Shown: piece by piece, positions 10,077 to 22,398 of the stretch
Layout of the letters: each line of letters begins with the position of its first letter
Numbering within the stretch: the first letter of the stretch is position 1
Source of the DNA: Haplomitrium mnioides
Taxonomy: Eukaryota > Marchantiophyta > Haplomitriopsida > Calobryales
Reading direction: 5' to 3'
Length of the DNA stretch: 59,470 bases
Assembly (NCBI GenBank): GCA_049999725.1
Contig: JBNGIS010008315.1
Location: 58,877-118,346, forward strand
Made by a program: the position numbers and the translations under genes
Notes under the pieces: model-generated
What the model saw: only the letters and a program-made list of their open reading frames with translations
What the model was told of the DNA's origin: nothing
Database searches by the model: none

Positions 10077-12040
10077 TTGAATGATTATATTTTGAACAAT
10101 GATGATCAAGCTGTTTCAGAGAATCATATGCTACAATTTGCACGTGATGTTCCTTCTTTGGATGATATTAATACCTGTATTATAGACAGTGGTAGCACTC
10201 ACACCATATTGAAGTGCAGGTCCTATTTTACGTCTATTACTCCTTCAAGACAAAAGGTGATGACAATTATGGGAAGTAATCACATTGAAGAGAGGCACGG
10301 ACCAGCCACTATCATGTTACCAAGGGGAACCAGGTTGCACATCAGATCTGCGATATATGCGCCTAGTGCAACTAGGAATCTGATCAGTTTCAAAGACATT
10401 AGAGACAATGGATTCCACTTGCATACAAGCACATGTAAAACTCAGGAAGTGATTCATATATTAAAGAACCCTCATGAGGGATTTGAAATAAAGGAAACAA
10501 TTTTTCTGTATACCTTAGGGTTTTATGTAATGCAAATTCAGAGTTTCCTAGTTGATGCAAAACATATTGACCAAGGCATACTATGGCATAAACGCTTAGG
10601 ACATCCTGACACAAGCATGTTTCAGCAAATTCTGAAAATGTCACAATTCATACCTCCTAGCGTTAGACTTCATATGCTCAATACCAATTGCATCCAATGC
10701 TCTCAAGGCAAGCTCGTCCTACGACCAGCTATATCCAAAACTATAATGGATATTCCTAAGTTCCTTGAGCGTTTACACGCAGATGTATGTGGTCCTATCG
10801 ACCCACCAAGTGAACCCTTTAGATACTTCTTGGTCATAATTTGTGCGTCATTGAAATGGTCTCAAGTTTCGTTACTCTCTACCCAAAACTTAGTCTTTCC
10901 TAGGATACTGGCTTACATTCTAAAATTGAAAGCTCAATTTCTAGAAAATCCAGTAAGAGTCCTAAGGGTTGACAATACGGGAGAGTTTACGTCTAAGACT
11001 TTTGACGATTTTTGTATGATTGCGGGTATTGATACCCAGTACTATGTGGCTCACAACCATTTTCAAAATGGCATAGCCAAAAGAGTAATTAGAAGCATAC
11101 AGATGATAGATAGACCCATGTTAATGCAAACCAAGTTACCGGTTTCTGCATGGGGTCACGTTGTACTGCATGCTGCTTCTTTATTGAAGTATAGGCCTTC
11201 AGCCTTTAATGCGTTATCGTCTCACCAACTTGCCTATGGGGCTATACCCGATCTCTCTCATCTCCGAATTTTTGGTTGCCAAGTCCTTGTTCCAATTTTT
11301 GGACCGAAAAGAACTAAGATGGGTTCTCAGCGACAGAAGGGCATATATGTGGGCTATGAATCCCAATCGATTATGCGATATCTGGAACCATCCACGGCGG
11401 ATGTATTTCAAGCCAGATTTGTCGACTGCCACTTCTATGAGGATATATTCCCATCCTTATTTGAAGATAAAAATTCTTAAATACCAAAAATATTGGAATG
11501 GGAGAAGGTATCTACTTTATGGATAGGTCAAAGAGCAAGGCAAGATGAGGATAAAGTCAGGAGACTTCTTCACTTGACTAAAACTGTTGAACAGTTGCTT
11601 AACTCATTCAATAAGATTGCACAAGTAACACGATCACATATTCCTGTTGTAAATGTACCTGCAAGAATTCAGAACATTACTACAACAACGAGTCATCAAT
11701 TACCAAGGCAAAAGAGAGGACGCCCTTTAGGTTCTAAGGACTCTTAGCCAAGGTAACGTAATACAACAAAGAGAACTACTTTCTCTAATGATGGAACTTT
11801 ATTACCATCTACATCCTATACACCACCATCTCAGCTAGCTTTATCTCTTTTAGAGATCCCAGATAATAAAGAGATCTCGATCCACTATATGGATACTGGG
11901 ATTTTATGGCAAAAAGAAAGTGTGAATATGGATGACCATTTTTCTTTCATGATTTCACAAACTATATCCAATATACCACCCGATCAAAGGTCTGTCAAAG
12001 AAGCAAAAGACAGCCCCGATTGGATTGAATGGGAAAAGCG
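10077..12040 (+). pseudogene. pol: copia-1 protease and integrase
   Basis: Same frame as gag. The aspartic protease motif DSGSTHT lies near 10186. GAG-pre-integrase and HHCC zinc binding (LWHKRLGHPD ... NCIQCSQGK) span about 10580-10720. In the integrase core the first Asp is in LHADVCGP, the second in VDNTGEF, and the position of the catalytic Glu (usually AER) reads GIAKR. The frame stops at 11478-11480 and 11745-11747, and the region after the core can be followed to about 12040. Loss of the Glu together with the stops makes it inactive. Confidence 0.9.
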
Positions 12041-12129
12041 ATGAATTTTGAATTGGATTCAATGATTTAGAGGAAGGTATTTGGACCTTTAGTCTCTGTA
12101 CTCTTTGATGCCAATTTAATCGGATATTC

Positions 12130-13841
12130 GTGAAGAAGCGAAATGAGAAAGGAGAAGTTGTCCGATATAAGGCATGCCTTGTAGCCAAGGGCTATACACA
12201 GATTCCTGGGAGAGACTATGATCTCACTTATGCCCCAGTCATGGATGTTATCACGTATTGGTTCCTAGTTGGCTTTTCCCTAGGACATGAGCTCATGGCA
12301 CATCAGTTAGACGTGGTGACAGCATACCTGTATGGGCTTCTTGATACTAATGTCTATATGAAGGCTCCCCCATAGCTTATTGCTAGGAATATCTATCATA
12401 TTCAGGGGCAGAATGTCTCCAAGAGGAAACCTTCAAGCGAACCATCTACCTCTTTACCTAGGACCATTTTATAGCCCAAGAGGGGGAGTACTGGGCTTGG
12501 ACCTGTAGTCCATGAGATGTAGAATAGGAAGATTGGACCTATAGTCACTCCTATGCATTAATCCATGCCTCAGGCCAAGGATGGATATGTTGTCTAGATC
12601 ATGAGATCTATTTATGGACTTAAAGCAAAGCGATCGTATTTGGTATCATAGATTTAAAGAGGAGATGATAGCTATGGGTTTCCACTATGATGACATTGCA
12701 CCTAGTTTATTCATCAAGAATGAAGACAAACAATTTGTTGTTGTCGCACTCTATATTGATGATATAAACTTATTTGGACACCAACCCCTCCTTGAGCAAA
12801 CTATTTCTATGCTCAAGAAGATTTTTGATATGAGGGATATTGGTATGACAGTCTATTGCTTAGGACTTCAGTTTGAGTATCTTGACGATAGAATTTTGAT
12901 CCATCAGAGTACTTATACGAAGAAAGTTCTAAAACAGTTCAATATGGACAAATCTCATCCGTTGACATCTCCTATAGAGATTCGATCGTTGGATAGACAA
13001 AGATTTATTCTGTAAATGGAATGACATAGAGCCTATCCTTGGATCTGAGATTCCATATCTCCCCGCTATAGGAGCTCTTATGTATTTGGCGAATCAAACT
13101 CGTCCTGATATTTCCTTTGCCGTGAACTTGCTTGCTATGCATAGTTCACAACCTACCATTAGGCATTGGAATGGAATCAAGAGAGTTTTCAGATATTTAC
13201 AAGGCACCATTGACATGGGACTAAATTTCCCAAGACATACTGATCAAATCCTAACCTGTTATACGGATGCAAGATACCTTTTGGATCTTGACGATGCTAA
13301 ATCCCAAACCGGATATGTATTCCTCTATGACTCTACAACCATATCTTGGAAGAGTACTAAGCAGACTTTGACTTGCACATCTTTCATTCATGCACAGATT
13401 ATTGCTCTGTATGAAGCAAGTCGCGAATGCATTTACTTACGTAGGATGATAGATCATGTATATATGTCTTGTGGTTTTCCTTGTTTATCTGACCCTACTG
13501 TCCTTTATGAGGATAATTTGGCTTGTGTACAGCAGATTTCACAGGGCTTTATCCACGGTGATCATATCAAGCACATCGCATTGAAATTTTTCTTTACGCA
13601 TGACCAGCAAGACGACACTATATCTATGCAACTGATTTTTGGGAAAGACAACATTGCTGATCTTTTTACTAAGGCTTTACCACCGGCGCTGCATCGACAA
13701 TATTGCGATCTTATTGGACTTCGCCGATTATCCAGCTTTCTATTATATATTTCTTTATTTTTGATTATCTTTATCTTTTATATTGATTTGATGAGTATAT
13801 CTTTTTATTGGCGGCATATTATTCTTATGTTTTCCATATGA
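12130..13841 (+). pseudogene. pol: copia-1 reverse transcriptase and RNase H
   Basis: Three frames are needed. 12130-12375 holds the RT fingers (VAKGYTQIPGRDYDLTYAPV ... QLDVVTAYLYG ... VYMKAPP). 12600-13015 starts with GLK and contains the polymerase motif YIDD at 12752-12763. 13080-13841 covers the RT end and RNase H (MYLANQTRPDISFAVNLL, YTDA, KSTKQTLT, LFTKALPP). Between VYMKAP and YGLKQ there are about 70 codons absent from ordinary copia RTs. In RNase H the usual Glu before IIAL reads Gln (HAQIIAL), whereas copia-2 keeps Glu. Confidence 0.9.
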
Positions 13842-14120
13842 TCAGCATTAGTATGTCTCCTTATATTCTGCTCTTCTGCGATTTTTATTGGCCTATAGCC
13901 ATATGATTTATCTTTTATATTGCTATCTTTCCTTATTTTTCAAATCTTTTATCCATTGATCATGGTGGTTGTACTCTTTCCCTCGAAGGAGTATGAGAGG
14001 GTTTTAATGAGGCAACATCATTTTTCATCTTATATGGATTATATTACGGGAGTTGCAGCCTCTTATCTTCATTTCATGCTTTTCTATATGTTACGATTGT
14101 TTACAACATTCCCATCTTGT

Positions 14121-14133
14121 AACCAAGGGGGAG
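14121..14133 (+). other. copia-1 polypurine tract
   Basis: AACCAAGGGGGAG abuts the 3' LTR start TGTTAGAG, the usual plus-strand priming site. Confidence 0.85.
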
Positions 14134-14428
14134 TGTTAGAGTACTTTTGGTAACATACATAGAAGTATAAGATAATATATCATAACCTAGTATTAGAGTA
14201 CTAATACATGATTTGTACTATGTTAGGTTAACTCTAACCTAGGTTAAGGATAACTTAATCCTTATATTGATTAAGACATTGTAGCTTGTATTATGATGAT
14301 TATTATGATTGAGAAGAGAAAAGGAGGAAGAGAGCTTGAGAGTGAGAAGAAGAGATTCACCATATTCATTTGTTGTGTGAGCTAATGGAGTAAGCACTTA
14401 CATGTTTGTTATACATCACAACACAACA
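14134..14428 (+). repeat. copia-1 3' LTR
   Basis: 295 bp, TGTTAGAGTAC...CACAACACAACA, followed by TTTAA (14429-14433), the second target-site copy. Confidence 0.95.
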
Positions 14429-14509
14429 TTTAAGTAATTATTATAGAAATTTGGGCAAATAATGATTTTGAGGTGGAAGCTAGAATCCTAGGTGTGTTTG
14501 GATACTGAA

Positions 14510-15250
14510 GTGAAACACAAAATCCTTTATGCTCATAGACTGATGAAGCTTATGCATGCAAGAACTTCAAAGTGCAACTGGGAACCCTTTGCACACTTAG
14601 ACTACTAAACCTCATGTCCAGACACACTCTGAAGTGGAATTCAAAGCTTTATTGATGTATAGACTAATGAAATCTCTATGCACCTTGACTACTGAATCAT
14701 ATTCATGCATGGACTCTAAAGCTGAAATCGGAACCCCCTATATGGATGGACTATTGAAGCCACTTATTCTTGAACTACTAAATCCTATGCGCGCATGGAC
14801 TCTGAAGTTGAACTCAGAACCCCTATGCATTTGTATTGCTAAAGCCATTGCATTACTGGACTACTGAACCTTATACATACATGGACTCTAAACTTTGAAC
14901 CTCTTACATATAGACTACTCATGTTTTTACATTTGTTTTTAGTACAGAACCCCATGCATGGATAGACTACTCAAGCCCTTACTCACTCTGACTACTAAAA
15001 TGCAAGCGTACATGGGCTGCTGAAGCCTTTGTGCATTTTGACTACAGAACCCTATATATGCATGGACTTGTCAAGCCCTTACCCACTTTGACTACTGAAC
15101 TCTATATATGCATAGACTTCGAAGTGAAACTTAAAACCTCCTTCTTTCCTAGACTTCAAAGAAAAGCTTGGAACCCTTGTAAGGTTGGGTTTATGAAGCT
15201 TATGTGCTTATGAACTCTAAACTAGTACCCCAAACCCCTTGCGCTCTTGG
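14510..15250. repeat. Palindromic array, right half (continues 5745-5960)
   Basis: Degenerate units such as CCTATGCGCGCATGGACTCT (14786-14805), TATGCATGCAAGAACTTC and TATATATGCATGGACTTG, spaced by AAGCC/GAACCC segments. Many CpG steps have decayed to TpG or CpA. From 15250 to 15667 the sequence is AT-rich with no recognisable feature. Confidence 0.8.
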
Positions 15251-15662
15251 TCTTTTACTCAAGTTTAAAAAAATATAATTTTAGATAATTGACTTGTAGT
15301 GACATTATGTCTATGAATGCATGAAGTCTAAACTACAAATTTCATTTGACAAAGACTTAATTTTGATAATTGTAAGAACTTTATGACATCGAGATGCTTT
15401 CTATCCAAATTTCAAGTTTATTTAAAAAATATACAAATTTTGGTTTTTTTTAATTGAATTAGAGGTTTCCAATATTTTCATAAAAACAAAGAGTTTCATT
15501 AAAATTTACATGAAAATATTTCATTTTGATCTAACAAACTTGTTCAAAATTCCAAAAATCAAGCAAAAAACTCTCAAAATTTTCAATTTAAGAACTACTT
15601 TGTTTTTCCTTTATTTTGAAACTAAAAACATTGTTTTTTGAAAAAAAAAAATTTATATTTCA

Positions 15663-15667
15663 AACTC
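15663..15667. repeat. Target-site duplication, left (AACTC) of copia-2
   Basis: AACTC before the LTR equals AACTC at 26073-26077. Confidence 0.9.
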
Positions 15668-15926
15668 TGTTAGAATATATAGAGTAACATGATAGTAAGA
15701 TTAGATGATGTTTCCTAATCTAGGATTATGTTACTAATCTATAACTAGTAACTACATTAGTTTAACACTAACCTAGGATTAAGGTAGCAAACATATGATT
15801 GTATGATTGATCATTCATGAGATGATATGAGATTGAGAGAGTAGAAAGAAGAGAGGAAGATTTCATCACACATTGCATGAGCTAATGAGCCATATGTTGA
15901 GTACCTATTGTATGAATTATCCAGCA
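15668..15926 (+). repeat. copia-2 5' LTR
   Basis: TGTTAGAATATATAGAGTAAC...GAATTATCCAGCA, followed by a primer-site-like CATTATCAACACTTG. Confidence 0.9.
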
Positions 15927-17489
15927 CATTATCAACACTTGTCTCTTGCTGATTATATATAATTTTTTAAACTTTTTTTCTATCATTTTCTATAATTTAT
16001 AAGTTTTTTTCTATAAAAAATAGAATAAAATAAAAATTTTGGATTCGATAGCTTGAATACTTCATGTCTTATATTTAATATACTATTTATATTATTTCTT
16101 TTTATTTTTCCTTTTCCACTACTCAGATCTTTTATTTTCATAAATTCAATATTTTATAATATAATATTATATTATATTCAAGAGATATGAAACTATGAAG
16201 AGAAGATGAAGATTTGAAATTTTTTGAAGTTGAAGGCACAATTGGAGTAGCCTAGGATAGGACTTGAGATCGCCCAACAAATGTGATCCTATACAAAGTA
16301 GAATCAAGAGGAATGATGAAGAATTGAAGGAGAGTTGCTGCAGATTACAATTTTCAAAATTTTCAAGGCTATACATCATTTTCGACGGATTCTTTTTATT
16401 GAATTGAGCAAGAAGGTCTGATTACACTTTTTGGTGGAGAATTGGATACATACTGTGCCTTTAATTTTCTGATTCTGTGAAGCAGAACACCATAACACTT
16501 ATATTATGATTTTAAGTGTTTCTGTGCATGGAATTTGACACACAAATGATATTTGGAGTTTGATGCAACCAAAACTCTATTATGGGATCTAGAATTGAAC
16601 AAACTGACCTGTTAATCTATCATTCAGATCTGATCAACTCCTACTTGACATATACATTCACTCCATTTCATTCAATTGACCATTTGTGGATTATTGACAC
16701 TATCTATCTGTCTGATTGGAGTCATACTACATCATATAATTGTTCAAAACAGGCCTATATACTTGTACTACTAGCTCATATTCTAAAATACTCTACTTTT
16801 ATAGAGATTGAAAACCTGATACTGAGACCAGAATAACAAGTAGCATATAAGTTTTTGAGATAAACTTGGCAGTCTGATACTTTATGTTACCTATACTCTA
16901 CTCTTTGTTAATCAACAAAATTGAGAATAAGTTATTCTAATGTTCAGAATATAGAATCTGCTATACTGATTCTATAAGTGGCATAGAAGTTCAAACTTAT
17001 TAGTTGGCTTATAGTTTTGACCAAAACTGAGCAGGCTAGAAGCCACAACTAATCCATAGTGTTTATAACTATCTATTTGACCACATCAGCCATCAATCTC
17101 AATATTTTATCATAGCTACAAGTTCAAGATTTATGGTTTAGTAATGCAGAACATGGTTACACTTTTTGGAAATCTTATCAAATTTCAACAGTCTGCTGCT
17201 GCTTGGAGAATACAGTTCATTACATCAGACTTGGTTGGTGACAAGAGCCTGCACCAACACTCAATTTGATATATACAGAGTCAACCTCTTGCCTACTACA
17301 AGAAGAAGTGGGAAGCTATTTTCATAATAACTCTGCTATCATTTTCTGTTATAGAACTGTAAAATTCAAATAACAGGAAAAACTAAAAGTATTATGCTAT
17401 TATAGATCAGAACTCTGTTAGTTCCTGAGAATACAAAATCTTTTAAGTTTTCTTTTTCTTCAATTCAGTATAGACCTGCAGTCTAAAGG
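15927..17489 (+). other. copia-2 leader
   Basis: 1.56 kb with no supportable gene. From about 16470 it aligns with the distal part of the copia-1 leader (CAGAACACCATAACA shared). It lacks the GAAAGTTCGAA-rich middle section present in copia-1 and copia-3. Confidence 0.7.
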
Positions 17490-18451
17490 ATGGAAAAATT
17501 AAGCTTCAAGAGTCTAACCATAGAAGGGGAGAACTATCTCTCTTGGCCATTTGATGCTGCAACACACTTAGTTTCCAAGAGATTGGAGACTACTATCCTC
17601 ACTGATGAGGATATTAATGCTCAGCAGAAAGCTCAAGCTTTAGTGTTCTTGAGACATCATTTGTTTGATTCTTTGAAATTACAATACCTGAATGAGAGTA
17701 ATCCAAGACTCTTATGGGACAGTTTGAAAGAACGATTTGACCATACCAAGACTATCCATCTGCCCAAAGCCAGGCTTGATTGGGTTAATATGAGGGTTCA
17801 GGGTTTCACATCCATATCTAAATACAATAGTGAACTCTTCAAAATTATCAATCAATTAACTTTATATGGTCACCCAGTTTCAGAAGAGGAGTAGATAGAA
17901 AAGACTTTATGAACTTTTCATCCTTCAAACATGATCCTGTCTGCATAGTACAGGAATATGAATATTACTCATTGGTCTGTTGAAATGCACTTTAGGTGGC
18001 TGAGTAATAGGCAGAGTCCCAAGAGGTCTAGTCTTAGAGTTCTTCAATAACAAATCTTAGTGCTTTTCTGCCAGTGAGTAATAGAGTACAACTAAGATAG
18101 AGAGCTAGATTTTGTTCTAATAGGCAGACCTCAAACAGGGGAAAAGCCCCTATGACTAGTGTCTATACTAAGCAATTCACTGGGAGGGGCAGAGGCAAAG
18201 GATCTACTGGAAAATTTTACCCAAAGGGACAAAGAGGTGCAGGACCTCAAAACAGAGGAAGGAATATGCCCTCTTCCAGCAATACAAGAGGCTCACTAAG
18301 ATGTACAAGATGTGGTACCCTAGGCCATGTTCAGAAAATGTGCAGAGTTCCAGCACATCTCGTGGCACTATATGCACAAGACCAGGGCAAAAAGAACAAT
18401 ATAGAGAACCATGGTGTGTTCCTAGAACAAGCTGATACTTTAAGTGACTAT
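17490..18451 (+). pseudogene. gag: copia-2 gag, cut by the 3.9-kb insertion
   Basis: Starts MEKLSFKSLTIEGENYLSWP, collinear with copia-1 Gag. TAG at 17892-17894 interrupts it, and a frame change with scrambled sequence follows (17895-18150). The zinc knuckle CTRCGTLGHVQKMC lies in the piece from 18152. The frame is broken at 18451, after the codons for DTLSDY, by the nested element. Confidence 0.9.
18447..18451. repeat. Target-site duplication, left (ACTAT) of the nested element
   Basis: ACTAT before TGTCGTAGC and again at 22394-22398 after ...CTCCCACA. Confidence 0.85.
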
Positions 18452-21400
18452 TGTCGTAGCACAACAGTAGCACTCCAACCTCGAAAAGAACAACCAAGGA
18501 TCAAACCGTGCAAGATCTATATAGAAATCCGCTCTTGAACCACTTTTACCGACTTTCCAGATTCTTTAGAGAGTTCTGAAATTGCACTCTATCATTTCAG
18601 AGATGGACCTCTCTCCACTCTAGGCCTGACAACCTTTACTCCACAAAAACCCACAAATACTTCTACTACTCACTAACACAGAACAACAGCCAAGAGTTAC
18701 TCAAACTGTATGATTGACACTTCTAGGACAAGAAAGTTGATGCATAGGCTGAATTTAAACTTGAGCTGACTCAGAGAAATTCACAAGCAACCAGTTACCC
18801 AACTTGCAAGGATATCTCAGACCAACACTCCAATGCCTACCTACATTACACCACCTGACTTCCCTCAAACTGGATACTTAGGCCACTCCAACCCAATGTA
18901 CCCCAAAGCTTGATGCTGAGAACTCAGCTATGGAACAACCCTCCTGATCTCACATCCACTCGCTGTTCTTCCAACCACCAATCACTCTGTTTGCTTGTTG
19001 AAATGACCACCTATTCCATAGGCACATACAATACTGAACACTCCTTGCTCTACTGCAACCTACCAACCAGTATCCACTGACTAATTGACTACAAAAGGTT
19101 CTCTCCTTAAGAATTAACACATAGAATAGAACAGAACAGAATTCAAAGCAGAACTGATTTTGTCACTAAACCTCCCACATACCACAATCTAGAACTCAGA
19201 ACCCAGGCCTACCAGCAAGACACACTCAGGCAACTCCTGACATGCACTCCTCTAATGCTACCTGACTGCTTTCTTCGACTGAAAACCTGCAGAACATTCA
19301 CCAACCAAATCTAACTTCAAATCCTTGTTCCTTCCTCAAAACTCCTCATGAATCTGCAATAAACAACTTGAGTAGGGGACCTCATAGACATGAACTCTCT
19401 GTATATTTCTTGAAGCACACATGTACAATGAGACTAACCACAGAACAAGAGCTCGCCATCAAGTTTAGACCCTCTGCCCTGCTCTCCTAAAACTAACGGA
19501 TCAATCAAGACTTTACATATTTTACATCTGCCCTGAGAGACTAACTTTTTCTCCGTAGGCTCCTAATAAGAACTAACCACTTATAGGTGGTTCTTAAACT
19601 AAATAACACATCTAACTAGTCTACATGCCATTCACTCACAATAAGAACTAACTACTCACATTAGTCCTTATACTAATTTTCAACCCTTTAGTTACACAGG
19701 AGGCGTTTCGATCTTTCTGACCGTTTCAGTTTCCCTCTTTTATTGAAACCACAGTAAATCACCGTTTCGCCATTTGACTTCTCTCCTCGCTCACCTTTCC
19801 TTTGCTGCGCAAAACATCGATAAGTCGTCGTTTCAAATATCACCGCTTCGCTTCATCGCTATTTCACCAACTTCGAGCCCGTCGAACCCCTCAGAAAGCG
19901 ACCTTCCTAACCGGTCCCCCCCACTTTGGATCCCCACTCGGAACCATTTAAACCGGGGATTCCACTTCGGATCCCCACTTCGGACACTTAACGGAAACCC
20001 TTTTAACTGGGGTCTCCTACTTCGTAAAGCAAATCGGAACCCCCTTAACTGGGGTTCCCCACATCGGAAGGCGGAGTTCCGAAGCCTTCTTTGGACTCAC
20101 GTACCCTTCACGGACCACGGATCCTTCACTTCCAATTCTTTCTCATTCCTTTTTAACCTTCAATTCCTTCCGATTATAGCACCAATTTCGTCGATCGATC
20201 ACTCCCTCACAGCCGATCAATCTTCACTCAACATTTTCCTCAACATTTACCCGCATCGAGCTCTTACGCATAACCATTCCTCCCTTCAATCCGTAAAGCT
20301 CTTCAATAATTTCGAATCCTGCATTCAGATCAGGTCGCCCTTCATTCTTCGTCGTTCGAAATCAGATCCCAGTGCACCATTCAATTCTGTCCATTGCTTC
20401 CGTCGCTGGCCTGGTCGATTTCCACCTCGCAGCAGTCCTTCAATTCGATCCCTCGCAGAAACACTCTCCACATTACCTTACCTCAACAGAACACTTCGAC
20501 GATGAATTCCAGCCCGAAGAGTCTTCATCCTGTTTTCCTTTCCCAGCACAACGAGTCTTCATTCGATTGCTTCACCAGTGCGTAGAGCTCCTCTGTTCTG
20601 CTCAATTCTCCAGCACAATGACAAGTTTTCCCCCTGTGTTAGATTGTTCCAGCGCAGCGAGCCTTCACCTGTCTGATTCCTCTTCCCGCCGCGGCATTTC
20701 GATTGCTTCTTCTTGTTCGATTGCCCATCAACACGAAGAACTTCCCTGTTTGATCGTTCCTGCAGCACAACTCTCGTTGTTTGATTGATTTTCTCACCAG
20801 GGGCATTCTTCCCTCTGTTCCTGTTCGATCAATAGCTCAGCCGTGACATGCTCTCATTCGTGTTCTCGGTAAGGAACAGATCCTCGAATTTTCAGAACCA
20901 TCCGGTCGAACTTTCGTCTCTCGAATCCGTAACCTTTTCGAACTTTCAATCTCTGGCCAAATTCAAACTTTCACCCCGTCCGATTTGAACTTTCAAACTT
21001 ACTTCCCTTCAGTCCGGATCGATGATAGGTCATCCTTTCGCTCATTCTGTTGTTACTCCCCTTAGTCACTCGTGGAAAAGTTTGATGTAAGAACAATAAC
21101 TCCCATAAATCCATTTCGAACTTTCTCAGATCATTTGCAGGACCAGTTAGAACTTTCAAGATCATCCTTTTCTTCAGTTTGAATTGTCTACATATCACCA
21201 TTTCGGCCGCTTAATCCTTCCCCGCTTCGGATCAAGTTTAACCAGTCCTCCCTACTTAGGAAGGCTTATCGGAACCAACTTAAGTGGGCTCCCCACTTAG
21301 GAAGGTTTAATTCCGCTACATTCTTCGGATCGGACTCCTCACGGACAACGGACTCTTCAGATTCTTCGGATTCTTCAGATTCTCCACGATTGAATCCCTC

Positions 21401-22393
21401 TCTTCAATCTTTCTTATTCATTTCCACGCGCAGATACCATGGCCAAGTCATCGCTCCTTCATCGCAGATTTCATCTTCGCACAAATATCTCCTTGCATTC
21501 ATATTCGAAATTCTTCTTCCACTGATAGGACAGGACCTTCTTCTCCATCGCAGGAGCTTTCAGCGCAGTCTGCAGCCTTCACTTTGTAGCATCCTTTTCG
21601 AGCACACAACGTGATCGCAGCCTTCCTCTTCATTCGTATGCAGATCCCATCATTCTTCACATTTCTTCCTCAGAGAAGAAAATCTTTCCTTCCTACCAAT
21701 CAATCTTGTCAATCCGACAGATCACAGAGGAGCCTTCACACAGATCGATCCTCCCCATTTCTTCCTCGCGAACTCCACATAGATTAATTCTTGACCTAGA
21801 TTTCCTTCATATCAATTCCTCAAACACCACAGTCGATCGCTCCTTCATCGCGGATCACAGCTTCTTCTTGGGTGGTCGCAGCAGAGACCTGCCCTTTATC
21901 CCATAAGTTTTCTCTCATAACTTAGAAGCCTTATATAAACAATTTGCACTTACTTACTTTTGAGAGGTAGCCCCACAGGGGTGTAAGGCCACCGCTTATT
22001 CTCCTGCCCCTGGATGGATCTAGTTCAGGGCACAAAGGGCAGCTTGTCCTCCAATGCACTTCCACTAGCTCCTGGGCAAGCTGTCCATCAACACACATGT
22101 AGCTTGATAGGGGCTGGCTGGTCCTCAACTCCTAGATTAGTTTTACAACACAAAAATATATATTTCCTTTTTCTTCTTCTTCCCTGAAAAAGAAATCAAC
22201 TTCCTCGTCACCTAGCCTTCTCTCCTTTCCAACTACATCCCAAAATTCCTCACCAATACTTATTTACATATTTTTACACTTTACACTCATTATACACAAA
22301 ACTGAAGCTTCACTACTTCCCTCTCACTCCACTGCTCAGAAGAGACCTCCTTCAAGCTGTTTCTGACCTTTTGTCAGGAACTATGCTCCCACA
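18452..22393 (+). mobile_element. 3.9-kb TG...CA insertion, probably a solo LTR of a long-LTR element
   Basis: Starts TGTCGTAGCACAACAG, ends CTATGCTCCCACA, flanked by ACTAT, and sits in an otherwise continuous copia-2 gag-pol. I found no gag, pol, primer site or internal direct repeat of the ends, so it fits a single very long LTR or a large non-coding derivative. A TATA-like CTTATATAAAC lies near 21930, about 460 bp before the end, as expected for an LTR promoter. The middle (19700-21300) holds inverted-repeat modules (GGAACCCC..TTAACTGGGG) and motifs TAAATCACCGTTTCG and GAACTTTC. The 3' half matches 57002-59470 in reverse complement. An open frame at 19774-20505 is Ser/Pro/Phe-rich and I do not call it a gene. 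Confidence 0.8.
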
Positions 22394-22398
22394 ACTAT

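Larger units (their letters stand above)
6006..14428 (+). mobile_element. copia-1: complete Ty1/copia LTR retrotransposon, coding region decayed
   Basis: An 8.4-kb element with two 295-bp LTRs, a 5-bp target duplication, a primer-site-like sequence, an unusually long leader (6301-9113), gag, protease, integrase, reverse transcriptase and RNase H in copia order (integrase before RT), and a polypurine tract before the 3' LTR. The gag-protease-integrase part stays in one reading frame from 9114 to about 12040, broken by in-frame stops (ends at 9728, 10022, 11480, 11747). Frameshifts follow in RT. By eye the LTRs differ at about a dozen positions, mostly transitions, so the insertion is not recent. 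It landed in a palindromic repeat array. Confidence 0.95.

Noticed and set aside
19774-20505. 243-codon open frame inside the 3.9-kb element
   Set aside because: Low-complexity Ser/Pro/Phe composition from inverted-repeat sequence, no domain, and not kept open in the antisense copy at 57-59 kb as far as I can see.
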